Source: Bettongia penicillata ogilbyi (Eukaryota; Chordata; Mammalia; Diprotodontia; Potoroidae). Taken from it: a stretch of DNA of 64,000 nucleotides. The stretch lies in the NCBI GenBank assembly GCA_023548195.1, contig JAJHZJ010000028.1, forward strand, positions 762,001 through 826,000. Direction: 5' to 3'. This document shows, piece by piece, positions 1-11,617 of this stretch (position 1 is its first letter; each line of letters starts with the position of its first letter). The notes below the pieces were generated by a model. It was not told where the DNA came from. It ran no database searches and saw only the letters and a list, made by a program, of their open reading frames with translations. A program made the position numbers and the translations under genes.

Positions 1-429
1 GGCCCTCATTTGTCAGCCTTGTTTCACTCAGAGCTGTTTGGATGCAATACCTGCTGAATTTTCTCAAAGAAGAACTATTCACCTTTCAGGTCTATTAGAT
101 TTCACGTTTGCCATGAGCATGTACATATTCCATGTACCAATGGTGAATGGGATCATCTTGAGAAAGTTTTTCTACATTTTTTTTAGTTTTTAGTCTTATC
201 TGCAGGGTGAAATTTTTACCTGCCACAGTTAGCAGGCCACTATGGGGTAAAAGACAATTTTAGGGCACCTTTTCTAGCCCTTTCCTCATGCCAGGAGGTG
301 AGTAGTATGGTCCTTTAAAAAGACTGCTTGCTCAGACACTAATAGGACCACTGAATCCCACTGTTGCATTGTTCCAGTGAAGAGACAACCCTATGGCCTG
401 GGCCATTTGTATGCAGGGTTTTAACTATA
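1..429. other. No recognised feature
   Basis: I see no open frame of note and no repeat I recognise. The right end may include the worn start of the L1-type ORF1 fragment that follows. Confidence 0.5.
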
Positions 430-985
430 GTTCCCAAATCATGTTTCTAGTTAGAAAGAAACAATTCAAATTTCTAGGAGCCACAGTCATGATAACAAGA
501 TTTAGCAGCTTCTACCTTAAAAGAAAAAAGGGGATTAGAAAATGATATTCTGGAGGGTAAAGGAGATAGGATTATGACAAAGACTAAGCTACCCACCAAA
601 TCTAAGTATCATGGAAAAAATTTCATCAATGGAAAAAAATGATGTGAGCAAAACCAGGAGAAAATTGGACACAGCAACAGTAATATTTTATAATGACTTA
701 CCTTTTCTCAACAACGCAATGATCCAATTCTAAAGGACTTATGATGACAACTCCAGAGCAAGACCTGATGGAGTCTGAATGAAGATCAAGGTATATTTTT
801 TATTTATATATTTCTCTTGTTTTGTGAATTGTCTGTGTTTTTTTGCGACATTTCACATGTATAATCTATATCTAATTCCTTGCCTTCTCAAAGAGAGAAT
901 TTGGAACTCATTTTTTTTAAATGAAGAGCAAAAACTTTCTTTACATGTACCTGATAAAAATAGAATAAAAATAAGAAATGGGAAG
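430..985 (+). mobile_element. L1 fragment: ORF1 C-terminus joined to L1 3' end
   Basis: Bases 450-635 match the C-terminal coding part of the half-L1 ORF1 at 24,650-24,860, sharing 'agcagcttctac' and 'ctaccca'. They run directly into the L1 tail (accaggaga, then 'gatccaattctaaaggac', 'ggagtctgaatg', 'gagaatttggaactca'). RT-coding sequence is absent between the two. This is either an ORF2-deleted L1 lineage or one deletion copy. Both parts are heavily decayed. Confidence 0.75.
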
Positions 986-1395
986 GAAACAAGTGGGAAA
1001 AAATTTACAGGAATTTTCTCTGATAATACTATCCAAGATATGAGGGAAATTTATTTTTAAAAAACGTAAGAACAAATATTATTTCCTAACTCATTAGTGA
1101 TCAAAGGATATTAAAAGACTGTTTATAAATAAGAGTGCAAAATATCAACAACCATTTGTTATAAATAACTAATAAGAGAAATATAAATTGGAACAACTCT
1201 GTGATACAGTGATGTTCCACTTCATACCCCATTAGTCTAGCAAAGATCACAGTAGATGAAAATAGCAATTGTTCAAAGAGCTATTAGAAGTCGAACAAAA
1301 TGATGTACTTTTGAAAGAGTTAAGAATTGATCCAGTTACTCTGGAAAGTAACTAAAAAGTAACTAAATTTGGTATTGTCCCCCAAAAGCCAGGAA
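980..1395 (+). mobile_element. L1 ORF2 C-terminal region, decayed
   Basis: Sequence such as 'gggaaaaaattt', 'tatccaagatat', 'gatcaaaggatat' and 'ataccccattag' follows the order of the marsupial L1 ORF2 3' region. Frameshifts and stops are frequent. It lies in the same orientation immediately after the previous L1 tail, so one may have landed in the other. Confidence 0.7.
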
Positions 1396-1410
1396 GTGTT
1401 GGTAAATTCT

Positions 1411-1612
1411 AATAACTCTCTCTCTTTCTGTCTCTCTGTCTCTGTCTCTCTTTCTCCATATATACATACATGCATATGTATGGATGATTATATAAAAGTA
1501 GATAGATAGCTATATATACACATATATGCACATGCATGTATATATGTCTGTGTATATGCATGTCTATATTATATATACATATATGTATATATTCACATAT
1601 GTACATACAACA
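1411..1612. repeat. (CT)n then (TA/CATA)n microsatellite
   Basis: A CT-rich stretch (about 1,412-1,455) grades into alternating TATA/CATA/TGTA repeats. The short reverse-strand open frame here is only repeat translation. Confidence 0.9.
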
Positions 1613-1677
1613 CATTTAAGATTCATCTGCATTATTAACATTTTTCCATCACCTAAATAAGCACTTGTGATTAGCCT

Positions 1678-1912
1678 GTCAGTTTAGTTCAGTTATTTTA
1701 TAGTTGTGTCTGATTCTTCGTGACTCCATCTGAGGGACTTTTGGTTTGCCCTTGCTTCCCCAATTCATTTTACAGATTAGGAAACGAGGCCAACAGGATT
1801 AAATGTTTTACTGACTCACATGGCTAGTCTGAAGATGAAATTGAACTTATGTAGATGAGCCTTCCATATTCCAAGCCCAGTGCTCTAGGCACTGTGTCAT
1901 CTAGCTGCCTTT
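1678..1912 (-). mobile_element. Mar1-type CORE-SINE with 8-bp TSD
   Basis: Reverse complement of the tRNA-headed marsupial SINE: 'gtgtctgattcttcgtgact' at its 3' side, the CORE ('cagattaggaaacgagg'), and 'ctagctgcc' at the head. Direct repeats 'attagcct' at 1,670-1,677 and 1,913-1,920 flank it, which fits target-primed insertion. Internal deletions are present. Confidence 0.88.
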
Positions 1913-1920
1913 ATTAGCCT

Positions 1921-2365
1921 TTATTGTGGTGGCTGTTTTCTATTTTAACTAGCTATTAATTTTTATCGATATCTTAAATAGTCATGTCTTGGAAGACATG
2001 TGCATTTCCTGCTGTGCTAATCATATGATAAAGAATGACCCCTTTTATGAGTTCTTTCCAATTAATTAGAGCACAAAAACAAATTATGACATAGTAGTGT
2101 CAGTTGTCAAGTGCAGTAAAAAAAAAAAAAAAGAACAGTTTATATGATGACCACAATATTGTAAAGGAAAATAACTGGTAAATTTCAGAACTCAATAGAG
2201 TGATCCATTATGACTTCAGGAGACCAAAGTTGGAGGGAAAGGGAAGCAAAATGAAACATATATTTTCTGCTGAAGCCAGTGTTTTTCCCTTGGTTTTACA
2301 TCTTCATTACAAGGCAGGTCTTCCATTAAGGAAGTATCCCTTTGGTATGTGATTTTAATAATATT
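1921..2365. other. Unassigned AT-rich sequence with a poly(A) run
   Basis: No recognised repeat or gene. It includes an A run near 2,119-2,132. Confidence 0.5.
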
Positions 2366-2440
2366 CAGACTTTAAATTAATTTTAAATTAATTTAATTAA
2401 CTAATTTAATTTAAAATTAATTTAACTTAAATTAATTTTG
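2366..2440. repeat. AT-only low complexity with inverted repeat
   Basis: Built from AATTAA and TTTAAA steps. A 17-bp A/T-only inverted repeat pairs 2,374-2,390 with 2,407-2,423 across a 16-bp spacer. Confidence 0.8.
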
Positions 2441-3290
2441 TCAATGTTATCTTTTTTTTATTTGATATGACCTGTCCTTGAACACTGAAAATTTCTCCAA
2501 CTATTTACGTTCTTATTATTTAAGGAGTATTTTGTAATGGAATTTATATTAATACTGAATGTAATTTGGTAGGTTTACTTTCAAATATTTTACTAATTCT
2601 ATAACCCTTTTCATAGAATTTTCCTTTTTATTCCTGTTTTTTTTTATTTTTGTGTTATATAGAATTCTCTTTATTTTATAGCCTGTAACTTTGTTGAAGC
2701 TGGTCTTTCTATTTATTTTTTTTGATTCCCTAAAATCTTCATCATATCATTATCAAATAGAAACATTATATCATTACTTTCTCTTTCTTTACACTTTTAA
2801 TGTCTATCATTTGTCTTGTTCCTTGCATTTCTAGAACTCTTTTAAATAATAGTGGGGAGATCAGGCATCTTTGTTTTTCTCCTGTATTTATTAGGAATGT
2901 TTGTAATATGTCCCCATTCCACATAATGCTTTCTTTTGGTTTTAGATAAAATTTTTAATGCTAAAAAGTGACACTGATAATTTTACATTTTATAGGACAT
3001 TTAAAATATATGAGAATTATACTTTATCATAATTTTTTTCTGCCTAAGTTGACTAAAACTTTGAATGTTTTAGTGATTTAATGATTATTTTATCAATTAT
3101 TTTCTAAATATTGAGCTATCCTTGTAGCCCTTGTATAACTATAAGGATCATAATGAATGATTTCTTGGATAATTACTATAGATGATTTAAAATTATTATA
3201 TTTAAAAATTTGAATACATTTATTAATGATATTGGTCTATAGTTCTTTGTCAAAGGTAAAAAGGATTTTGAGTGATGGTAGAGAAACAAT
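2440..3290 (-). mobile_element. L1 ORF2 (reverse-transcriptase region), decayed
   Basis: Read on the minus strand this follows the L1 RT region. On the plus strand the diagnostic order is 'ataatagtggggagatcagg', 'catctttgtttttctcctg', 'attgagctatccttgtagcc', then 'gatattggtctatagttctt'. Stops and indels are frequent, so no protein is made. Neither L1 end is present. Confidence 0.75.
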
Positions 3291-3344
3291 GAGAAGCAAG
3301 ATATAGTTCATAGTTTCATGGATTTTGAACTTAAATAGATCTTA

Positions 3345-3480
3345 GAGGATTATAGGCCCTTACCTTCAATTTTCAGATGAGGAAACTGAGAATTAGTGGG
3401 ATTAAGTCACTTGTTCAAGTTCATACATATAAGTGGCAGAGCCAGGATTTGAACTCATATCTTACATTCTTATTCTTTTT
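3345..3480 (-). mobile_element. MIR-type SINE
   Basis: Reverse complement of the MIR core: 'cagatgaggaaactgagaat', 'taagtcacttgttcaa', 'gccaggatttgaactca'. Confidence 0.85.
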
Positions 3481-3689
3481 GACTTTCTTCCTTTGTTCAT
3501 TGTTCTTGCATGTTTATCAGAGGATATAATAGAAAAGATGGGGGATAGACCTAACTTTTGGTTGACTTTTATTTTTTATAGCTTCAGAAAAATAACTTAA
3601 TTGTGAAATGGTGTTGGTAGAGACAACATGGGATTGTCCTGCATTTTTTTTTAATAAGCGGACTCTTTTCTTCTGAATTTTATTTACCA

Positions 3690-3895
3690 GAATGTTACAG
3701 GCAATGGGAAAGAGCACTGGCTCTAATGTCAAAGAATTTTGGCTCAGATCATATTTCTGATACTTTAATTTAAAAATTTAAAATCTAAAAATTTAAGCTG
3801 AATGCTACCTTCGTCCAATTACTGACCCTCTCTGTGGTTAAGTCTTGGAAGTTCAAATATAGGGTTGAGTCTAAATGACTTCTGAGATTTATTCG
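3690..3895 (+). mobile_element. MIR-type SINE with AT-rich insertion
   Basis: Head 'gggaaagagcactggctcta' and tail 'ctgaccctctctgtgg' match a MIR-class SINE. Bases 3,763-3,800 are an AT-rich insertion or expansion in the middle. Confidence 0.6.
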
Positions 3896-4194
3896 CTGTC
3901 CATCTTCTTACCAGCTACCTTACCACTAGAACTAGAGTCCTTGCCCTGCAGCACTTAACTCTTTTAGTTTGGGAGTTCCCATGCTTTGACTCCTGACGTC
4001 CAGAATGAGAAGTGCCTCACGTGGCCCACAGTTTCTAGATCAGTGCCAGTCATGCTAGCTGTCTTTTTACCAGTAGATTTTTTGCCATGTGAGTAACTTT
4101 GTTTCAAGTATCCCTTAATCAATGCTACTAGATAGACTGTGTCAAACTATTCCTTTCTGACTCTATTTACCATCCATGTAATTTTCCAAACTAA
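3896..4194. other. Unassigned
   Basis: No frame or repeat recognised. The composition is unremarkable. Confidence 0.4.
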
Positions 4195-4350
4195 ATACTC
4201 CTCCCTGGCCACTATACCCCTTATTGGTTTTATACCCTTAAATGCATGCTCTTTTAGGATAGAGACAGTCTCCACTTTTATCTTTATATGCTAGTGCTTA
4301 GCACAGTGCTTAAATGATAAAATAAATGCTCAGTAAACACATTTTTAACT
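4195..4350 (+). mobile_element. L2 3' end
   Basis: 'tgctagtgcttagcacagtg' then 'aaataaatgctcagtaaaca' is the typical L2 3' terminus. Confidence 0.75.
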
Positions 4351-4559
4351 CATTCATTTGTGGAAATTGATAGATGATCTTGGCAACAGTATAAGTCTGG
4401 AGTATTACAGTCTTGCTAATTGGAACAGCAGTTTTGAGTACCTGGGTCAGAAAAGTAGTTAGATAGAGAAGGAATATTTTTCACTTTTTTTAACATAAAT
4501 TATATTTCTGTAATTATCACTATGTAATTGCTTCCATTTGTAGTTCTTTTACATGCTAA

Positions 4560-5350
4560 AATTCACATTTCCTTGATGTGGTCACTCTCTAGCAATTCAA
4601 ATCAATAGCATTTAAACAGGCTTATGTCTCATCTAAATAATTTACTTTTAAAAATGGATGTTTGGAAGCAGGTGGTTTAGATTCGGACCACACTGGATAC
4701 AAGGATCTGCTCTTGGCTTCCAGTAGGAAGAAGGAAATTGTGCAATAAATCAATTTTTATAGATGCTATTGACTTGCAACATTTGCTGCTTTTAAAAATT
4801 AATAGCTGAAATAATGAACATTCAAAAACCTCTCTGAACAGTCAGCTTGATTAATTCCTTGAAATGAAGTGCAGTTGACAGATGCAATATTCGGCACTGA
4901 ATATTTCTGCAGTCTGAGAGAAGAAGCAAATTCATATAGAGCCCTCAGTACTTGAGGCTGTCTTTTCTGCTTTTTTCTTTTTAATTTGAGCAAAAGAGCC
5001 AGAGAACCTTTTACACAGACACCGTCCTTCCAATAAAATGAAAGTTTAATTTTTTGTGTAAATATTATTGTGAATGCATAATAGTACCTTCACAGTCCAA
5101 GTGTCATCATTTTATATTAATATTGCATTACAGTAAAACTGGTAATAAAGCTCTATACTGAAGAAAATGTGCACAGGATTTTTACCATGGTATTCAGACA
5201 GGAGATGAGTTTATTAAAGTTACTGAATTATGCAGTTGTAAAAAATGGAGTTAGTTAAATCCTACCCATGGAATCTGCAACAAAACTGAGACAATGGAAA
5301 GAGGTTAGGAGCAGAACTCCGTAATTTTTACACCAATTTGAAACTCATGA
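4560..5350. other. Repeat-poor island, candidate conserved noncoding DNA
   Basis: No SINE, LINE or microsatellite is visible across about 800 bp, which is unusual here. It has several TAAT/ATTA cores (for example 'gattaattcc' near 4,850). Small open frames show no recognisable protein. Function is unproven; comparison with other mammals would decide. Confidence 0.35.
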
Positions 5351-5924
5351 AAAATTTAAACTTTCTGAAAATGCATATTCATCAAAATTAGATTCAAGAC
5401 TCTTCCGTGAGTCTATGAAAACAAACAATAACCATGTGAAAGGAAGATATGTATCTGCACAGAGACCAGTACCATGACTGTGAAACAAAAAATAAAGAGA
5501 TAAAGAACTCATTGACTTATATGAGTCTATTATATAACTTGGTGGGTAGTTTAGAGAAGGAAGAAAAAGTATGCACTTCAAATTCAGGTTTAATCAAAGG
5601 AAAACATTTCATTCATCTGCAATCACATATGCTTGAACAACTTACACATTATTTACTATACTCCTGAGATAGCAAAGATTTTTATTACAAGATGACAAGG
5701 CTTTTTTTAAAAAAATCTCTAACTTATGACTAGCTTTAAGCTAGATTTGTATATACTCTTTGTGTATGTTTTCTTTTAATTTCTGCTGTTTCTACAAAGT
5801 TCCAAAATGGTTCATCTGCTTAAAAAACCAACTGTTTGAACTCATAACTTAATGTCATGTGAGCATCAGGTAGCTAATTAAAATTTTCACTTTTCATAGA
5901 AACAGAATATTTCCAAGTAGAAGT
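5351..5924. other. Unassigned
   Basis: Two overlapping opposite-strand frames of 72-78 codons show no recognisable product. I see no repeat. Confidence 0.4.
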
Positions 5925-6420
5925 TACTTTTGATCCCGTCTAACCTATCTCCATATCAATATGGTAACCTCCGTAAGAATCCTTGCAGTCATCCAGATTG
6001 TTTTAATGCCTAAGTGAGAGGGATCTCACTATTTGTAGCCCATTCCGGTTTGAACTAGCTACATTTACTACAAAATCCCTCCTTATTCTGAACTGAATTC
6101 TATTCGTCTATAACTTCAGCTCTGTAGCAGCACTTTTATGATATAGACTAATACAGAGTAGCTCACTCCATCTTCCAGTTGACATCCAATCAAATAAGTA
6201 AAAAAATGGTATTGTCTTTCCAAACTACTCTCTTTTTCAAGGTGAAAGGGCTACAATTCTTTCAGTCACTCCAAATATTACACTGTATCCAGAACTAACC
6301 CAGTGTTACAGATAAACTCTAGTTGGGCCATGTTCCTCTTAAATTATGGTGCCTAAGAAATGAGGAAAATATTTAATATATGGTTAGACCAGTGGAGAGT
6401 AAAGTAGGAATAAGGGAGAC
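5925..6420 (-). mobile_element. CR1/L3-type LINE 3' region
   Basis: The order 'gggatctcactatttgtagc', 'ccattccggtttgaac', 'acactgtatccagaac', 'ttatggtgcctaagaa', 'gttagaccagtggagagtaa' is the reverse complement of a mammalian CR1/L3 3' part. A better-kept same-class end lies on the plus strand at 58,620-59,080. Confidence 0.7.
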
Positions 6421-6594
6421 TAGTTTTCCCGATTTTAAATCTGATCTCGGACACATACTAGCTCTGTGACCCTGCACAAGTCACTTTACACTGTGTGCCT
6501 CAGTTTCCTTATCTGTAAAATTAACTGGAGAAGGAAATGACAAGCCTCTCCTCAAGTGGGGTCACAAAAAGTCAGTTATAACTCAACAACAAAG
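6410..6594 (+). mobile_element. Mar1-type CORE-SINE, head truncated
   Basis: 'actagctctgtgaccctgca', 'cctcagtttccttatctg', 'actggagaaggaaatga', 'gtggggtcacaaaaagtca' and the 3' 'caacaacaaa' are all in order. Confidence 0.88.
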
Positions 6595-6790
6595 CTTTGT
6601 TGCAAATCATTTAACTTTTCTCAGTCTTAATTTTCCCATCTATGAAATGGAGATAATGACAGAAGTTACCCAACTTAAACAGTTTCTTGAGTGAATCAAA
6701 TGAAATGTTGTATAGAAAGTAGCTTATAAACAAAAAAGCATTTAACTCATGCAAGATACCATTGTTATTGCTTATAGTAATTATTCAAGA
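6595..6790 (+). mobile_element. MIR-type SINE
   Basis: 'catttaacttttctcagtct', 'cccatctatgaaatggagat' and a 3' 'ccattgttattgctt' tail follow the MIR order. It abuts the Mar1 SINE directly. Confidence 0.75.
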
Positions 6791-9250
6791 TAATATCATC
6801 TCAAATTTAAATCATTTATGCAATTGTTCATAATATATACTAAAATATCCTAATGTATCTTTGATCTCATTGATATGGATATTTCCTCCAGTGACTCAAA
6901 TTATAAGTCATCTATACCTGGCCTTCTTGTGCAACTGTTGTCAATAACCTCCCATAAATTTTCACATCGTTATTCTATTGTTAATGATAACAACTGCAGC
7001 AATAATTATAGTAACCACTTAATCCAAGAATGCTTATTTTTTTTATATCATACATGTCATTATGATATCTGATTTTGTGGTTTAATCTGAGCATTCTTCT
7101 CCCTCTCAAATTCAGGCAAAAGTGCTTTTTCCCCAAGGTGATCGATCAATGTTCTTCCTTTTCGTTGTGATTCTCCCTTACCAGGAGACCATCATTCTTG
7201 TTTTTCAGCTCTTGATCTGTTCTGTAGCACCATCTACATAGCCACAGCCTTCATCCTCTTCCAAAGTCAAACCTTTAAGTGGAAAAGAAATTAAGATACT
7301 GCATGCCCCCCCAAACCCTAAATCCTTTAGTTTCCTAAGACTTCAAGTTATTAAAAAAAGAAAAGCAGTTTGATTTTTTTGATGGGATTAGTCTCTTCCA
7401 GAAGTAAGTATAGATTATGGGTGTGATAAATCTTGGTAGGATCTTTGTTATATCTTGGATACCTACTCCATCTAACAATTAACTGATATATATCTTATGT
7501 CTTCCTTATCCTTATCAGATTATAGTGTGGGCTTCATAAAACTCACTTCATTGGCAGAGACCGATTTATTGTTGTGCTTGTATGAGGAGAAGAGTTAGTA
7601 AAAATTTTGGAAAACAGAGATCCTCGGCCTTCTGGCTTCTAGCTTTGTAAGAAAATGTGATTCTAGATCTTACTCAGAGAGAAGTCCCTGCAGATAGGGA
7701 AAATCTCCGAAAAGAAGTCAGCACATAGAGGTACTCTATCCTGGTGGAATAGGGAATTCAGGAAATTTCCTCTTAGTTGAGCTCACATTTCCACTTCTAG
7801 TGAGAGAGACCTCCCTCATTTTGTGTATAATGATATATTCTCACGTTTAAATTCTTGTTTTCTATTTTTGATCGGCTTAGATAAATGGATGTATTCGCTG
7901 TTCTCTATATGTAATCTTTATATAACTGACATTTAGTAAGGAGGCAAGTCTTGAATATATAGCTTGGTCACTCTTTCCCTGTTAAGACATATCAATCAGG
8001 AGTACAGCTTGAACCAAAAATTTATTTCCCCAACTTACAATATTTATAGTCACAAATAAATTTTTCAAGCTCAAGACCCTTTATCTAAGGAGAGTACAGT
8101 AGCCAGACTATTAACCCCAATCTCCTACTTCTCTCTTGGCAAGAATTGAATTCTCCCTTGGAAGAGGGTAAGTAGAGTAAACTCTAGAAGTATCTATTAA
8201 TCCCTGTCTTTGAGACATATCCTAGATAGAAATAGGTGGACAGACATCTCCTATTTTAGAAAAAATAAATCATTTCAATGCACATCTTCCTTTTGTGACT
8301 ATTGTCAAAATTTATTTGCAGCTACTGCTAGGGTTGCTTTATATATTTCTGTGGCATGGAGCATGCCATTATTTCTTAATAAGGGTCACTTTATTTTCTA
8401 TAAGAAAAGTCTCCAGTTCTATATCACAGCGGGTACTGGACGTCTTAGACTCCTCCTCTGGGAAACTTTCTTTGACTTTCTAATCTTTTGACTATGAATT
8501 TGATTCTTTTCTACTTTTTTAGAATCTTTTCATTCTGAAATCCTTTTTGAATTATTTCTTTTGTACTCTATAAGAATTCTTCATCCTATCTAATAAACTA
8601 GAGCATGAAGAGAGATTTTGCAAGGCTTTCCCTCCTTTTATTCACTCGAGAAGACCAGCTTGCATATATAATGCACAAAAACTAGTGAGTACCTCAGGTA
8701 GGAAGACAAATACAGCACATACCCCACAGATCACTGTAGCATTTCCCTTAGTGTCCATACCTCTTGGGTTTTAAAATGACCTAGAACCGTTGATGGCTTT
8801 CTGTAGGCGCACATCTTGGAAACTGCTTAAGAAAATTACCTATTTACCTTCCTTATTACTCTCACTTACCAGGTGTATCCAGAGAATGTTAATTTGAAAT
8901 CAGCCGATGGGCACCTCAATCCCTTCCTTTTAACTTCTGCACTAATTTAAATAAAAGAAAATATACAATGAACCTTGACCAAACAAGTCTTGAAATTTAT
9001 TCACCTCTTTTCACCACTTTAGTTGTGTCTGTTCACCAATGGGATTTTGGTCTTTCCAAAAACATTTTAACTAGCTTGGTGTCACATATACACAACCTTA
9101 CGCAACAGAACTTTCTTATGGGTTTTAAGTTATTAGAGTCATTGGGGTTTTCTTCAAAGAAAAATAATTTTAATTTGTTAACAGTAATTACTTGAAATTC
9201 TTTTAAATCCAATATATTATCACAATAATAAATTAATATCTAGAATAATT
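6791..9250. other. 2.4 kb without a recognised feature
   Basis: No coding frame above 93 codons and no repeat I can name. The stretch 7,640-8,060 has a vaguely LTR-like texture, but I found no paired TG...CA ends, primer-binding site or gag/pol frame. Confidence 0.45.
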
Positions 9251-9477
9251 ATCAAGAAAACTGGAAATCAAGGGGATGCCCATCAATTGGGGAATGGTTG
9301 AATAAATTATGGCATATGAATGTAATGGAGTACTATTGCGCCATAAGAAATGATGAACAAGAAGACTTCAGGGAGGCCTGGAAGGACTTATATGACCTGA
9401 TGCTGAGTGAAAGGAGCAGAACCAGGAGAACTTTGTGCACAGCAACGACCACGGTGTGTAAGAGTTTTTTCTGGTAG
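9250..9477 (+). pseudogene. L1 ORF2 C-terminal remnant, frame still open
   Basis: In one frame ending at the TAG at 9,475-9,477 the translation reads CPSIGEWLNKLW, later MEYYCAIRNDE and LYDLMLSERSR. This fits the C-terminal segment of mammalian L1 ORF2p, which has a Cys-Pro start to this block and a YY-AIKNDE-like motif. No endonuclease or RT domain is present, so it cannot act alone. The uninterrupted frame over about 75 codons suggests a younger insertion than the L1 pieces at 980 or 33,546. Confidence 0.8.
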
Positions 9478-9862
9478 ACTTGGAACTTTGTAATAACACA
9501 AGAACTTACTAAAAAAAAAATCCCAATTGTGGTATTCTAAGGCAAAATGTCTTCAACACTCAGAGAAAGAAAAATGGAAGTCATTCATAGAATGTAGCAG
9601 ATCATGTTTGTATGTGTGTGGATTTTAGTATATTACATTTTGATTTGTTATATGATTTCTTCCATTTATTTTAGTTCGACTACATAGCATGACTATAGTG
9701 AAAATGTGCTCAATAGGAAAGTTTATGTAGAACCTATACAGAATTGTATGCTGTCGTGGGGAGGGAGGAGGGTAGTGGTGGAAAGGTGTGGGGGAGGATA
9801 AAATCTTAATTTTAAGGAAGTGATTATAGAACACTAAAAAAAAATAAAAAAACAAACAAAAA
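9251..9862 (+). mobile_element. 5'-truncated L1 3' end
   Basis: Contains the ORF2 C-terminus (9,250-9,477), then a 3'UTR with the L1-type G-rich polypurine tract (9,755-9,800) and an A-rich tail (9,835-9,862). 5' truncation is normal for L1 insertions. No clear target-site duplication was found. Confidence 0.88.
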
Positions 9863-9994
9863 AAGAATGTTTTCAAACTATAATTTTGATTAGACACTTT
9901 TTTAGTCACAAATAATTTAATTCTAAAAATATAAAGCAAGCCATGTATTGAATAACTATCCTTGAACAGGTGGGCCAAGTCCAGCCACATTTTG

Positions 9995-10155
9995 GAGTGG
10001 AAAAGGATTTGGTATCAGAAAAGCTGATTTACTATTTTTGTGACCTTCTGATTTCATCTCTCCTGGTTTTGGATCTCTTTTCTGTAAAATAAGAAAATTA
10101 AATTAGATGACATATAAGGTATCTCTCAATTTCAAATCTGTGATCCTATGCATTA
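9995..10155 (+). mobile_element. MIR-class SINE
   Basis: Begins near 'ggaaaaggatttggtatcag' and ends with the marsupial-style tail 'aattagatgacatataagg' and 'tctgtgatcctatg'. Confidence 0.75.
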
Positions 10156-10304
10156 GCCATATTTCTTGGTGGTTTGGGCCTGTTTTATTTTGGCACATGC
10201 ATTGTTTTGTCATCTGGAAACTTCAAGTTATGTCTAGAGATGAATAGACATTTAGACATCCTGCTGAAGACGTTCATCCTGGTTGAATACTTTTAGCTTT
10301 ACCG

Positions 10305-10463
10305 TCCTTATATTTGTGGCCTTAGGAAAGACATTCAGCCTCTCAGAGTCTAATTTTCTTTTTATACAATCTACAAATATTAATACCCATCTGCCTATCT
10401 TATAAGATCATTTCAAGGATCAAGTAAGATAACAGATGAGAAAACATTTTGAAAATGATAAAG
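10305..10463 (+). mobile_element. MIR-type SINE
   Basis: 'gtggccttaggaaagacatt', 'cagcctctcagagtc' and 'cctatcttataagatcattt' follow the second half of MIR. Confidence 0.65.
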
Positions 10464-10464
10464 T

Positions 10465-10709
10465 GACTGGTATGTTGATAAAACCTATAATCTCAACTAC
10501 CAGGGAAACTGAAACTTAGGCGTTATTGACTATACCAATCAGGTGTCTTCATTAAGTTGGCATTAATATAGTAAGCCCACTGAAGCAACAGGGCCCACGA
10601 GGAAGACCTTAGGAGGGGCAAACTGGCCCAGGCCAGAAACAAAGCAGATCAAAAATCCTTGGTCTATGAGTAGCCTTCTGTATTTCCAACCTGGGAGAGG
10701 AGAAACCCA
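10465..10709 (+). pseudogene. 7SL (SRP) RNA retropseudogene
   Basis: 7SL RNA is the RNA scaffold of the signal recognition particle. The order fits it from the 5' domain ('aacctataatctcaactacc') through 'caatcaggtgtcttcatta' and 'gttggcattaatatagt' to the S-domain ('ccttaggagggg', 'ggcccaggccagaaac', 'aagcagatcaaaaatcc') and the 3' end 'ccaacctgggagagg'. About 35-40 nt of the 5' half are missing and substitutions are dense, so it is dead. A short A-rich run follows the end. Confidence 0.82.
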
Positions 10710-11576
10710 GATTTAAAAAGGCATTAAGTATCAATTATAATAACCATTTTAATTCATACAGAGATTATGATTAGAAAATAAGATAAGTTAAAAATGGAAG
10801 CACACGTTATGCCAGTTGTACTTTTAACAAAACCTATTTCTTTCTTTTCTCATTGCCGAGTTATATAGAACCTTACGTTGCTGTAGGCCTTAACTACTTC
10901 ACTTTATTTAAAGATAATTTTATTAGTTCATCCTGAGACCATCTGCCGCTGAAAGGTCAGGTGTATTATTTTGAATTTTACGATAAGGAAACTGAAATTA
11001 GTATAGCCATGAAGGTCATGCAGTGATCGAAAGCAGAGATATCAAATTATTCTGACCCATTAGACTAAACTACTACCTTACATAATCATAGTATTATTTT
11101 TTAGGCAAAAGACCTTCAGTCTTCACCTGCCTATCTGGAATCTTCTGGTAGAAGTTCATTTGGAAGACATAAGGAATTTCTTTTTAAAGTGTACACAGTT
11201 TGGGGGATATTGTTGCCATGCCAGTTATATATTCCATTTATGATTTTTGAAGATAAAGTAAGTGTTCCTTTAGTGATTATAAAACTACTTCCCATAGGCC
11301 ATTGCCATACTACAGTTGTTTCCTTGATAGTTTTCCTTATTCAAATATCAGGGTAGTATTACAATCCTGCCCACATTTTTTGTTTCTTATTGTATTTGTT
11401 TCTTTTTCAAGGAGACAGCTGTCTCTGTCTTCTTGACTAAATAGTACATATCCGGTTAATGGATTTTTCTACCACATATCCTACTGTTCAATTAATCACT
11501 TTGAATTGAATTGATTTATGTTCACTCCTACCACTCACTATTTATGACTGTCCGGAGGCTATTTTTCACAGAGTAG

Positions 11577-11617
11577 CAATGAAGTGGTGGAAAGAGGTTT
11601 GGACTTGGAACTGGAGT
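11577..11617 (+). mobile_element. MIR-class SINE, left half (split)
   Basis: 'gaagtggtggaaagaggttt' then 'ggacttggaactgg' is a SINE head. It is broken at 11,617 by the next element and resumes at 11,862. Confidence 0.65.

Noticed and set aside
7640..8060. Possible retroviral LTR
   Set aside because: No TG...CA ends, no paired LTR, no primer-binding site or gag/pol remnants.
9625..9990. 121-codon minus-strand frame
   Set aside because: It is antisense to the L1 3'UTR and polypurine tract.
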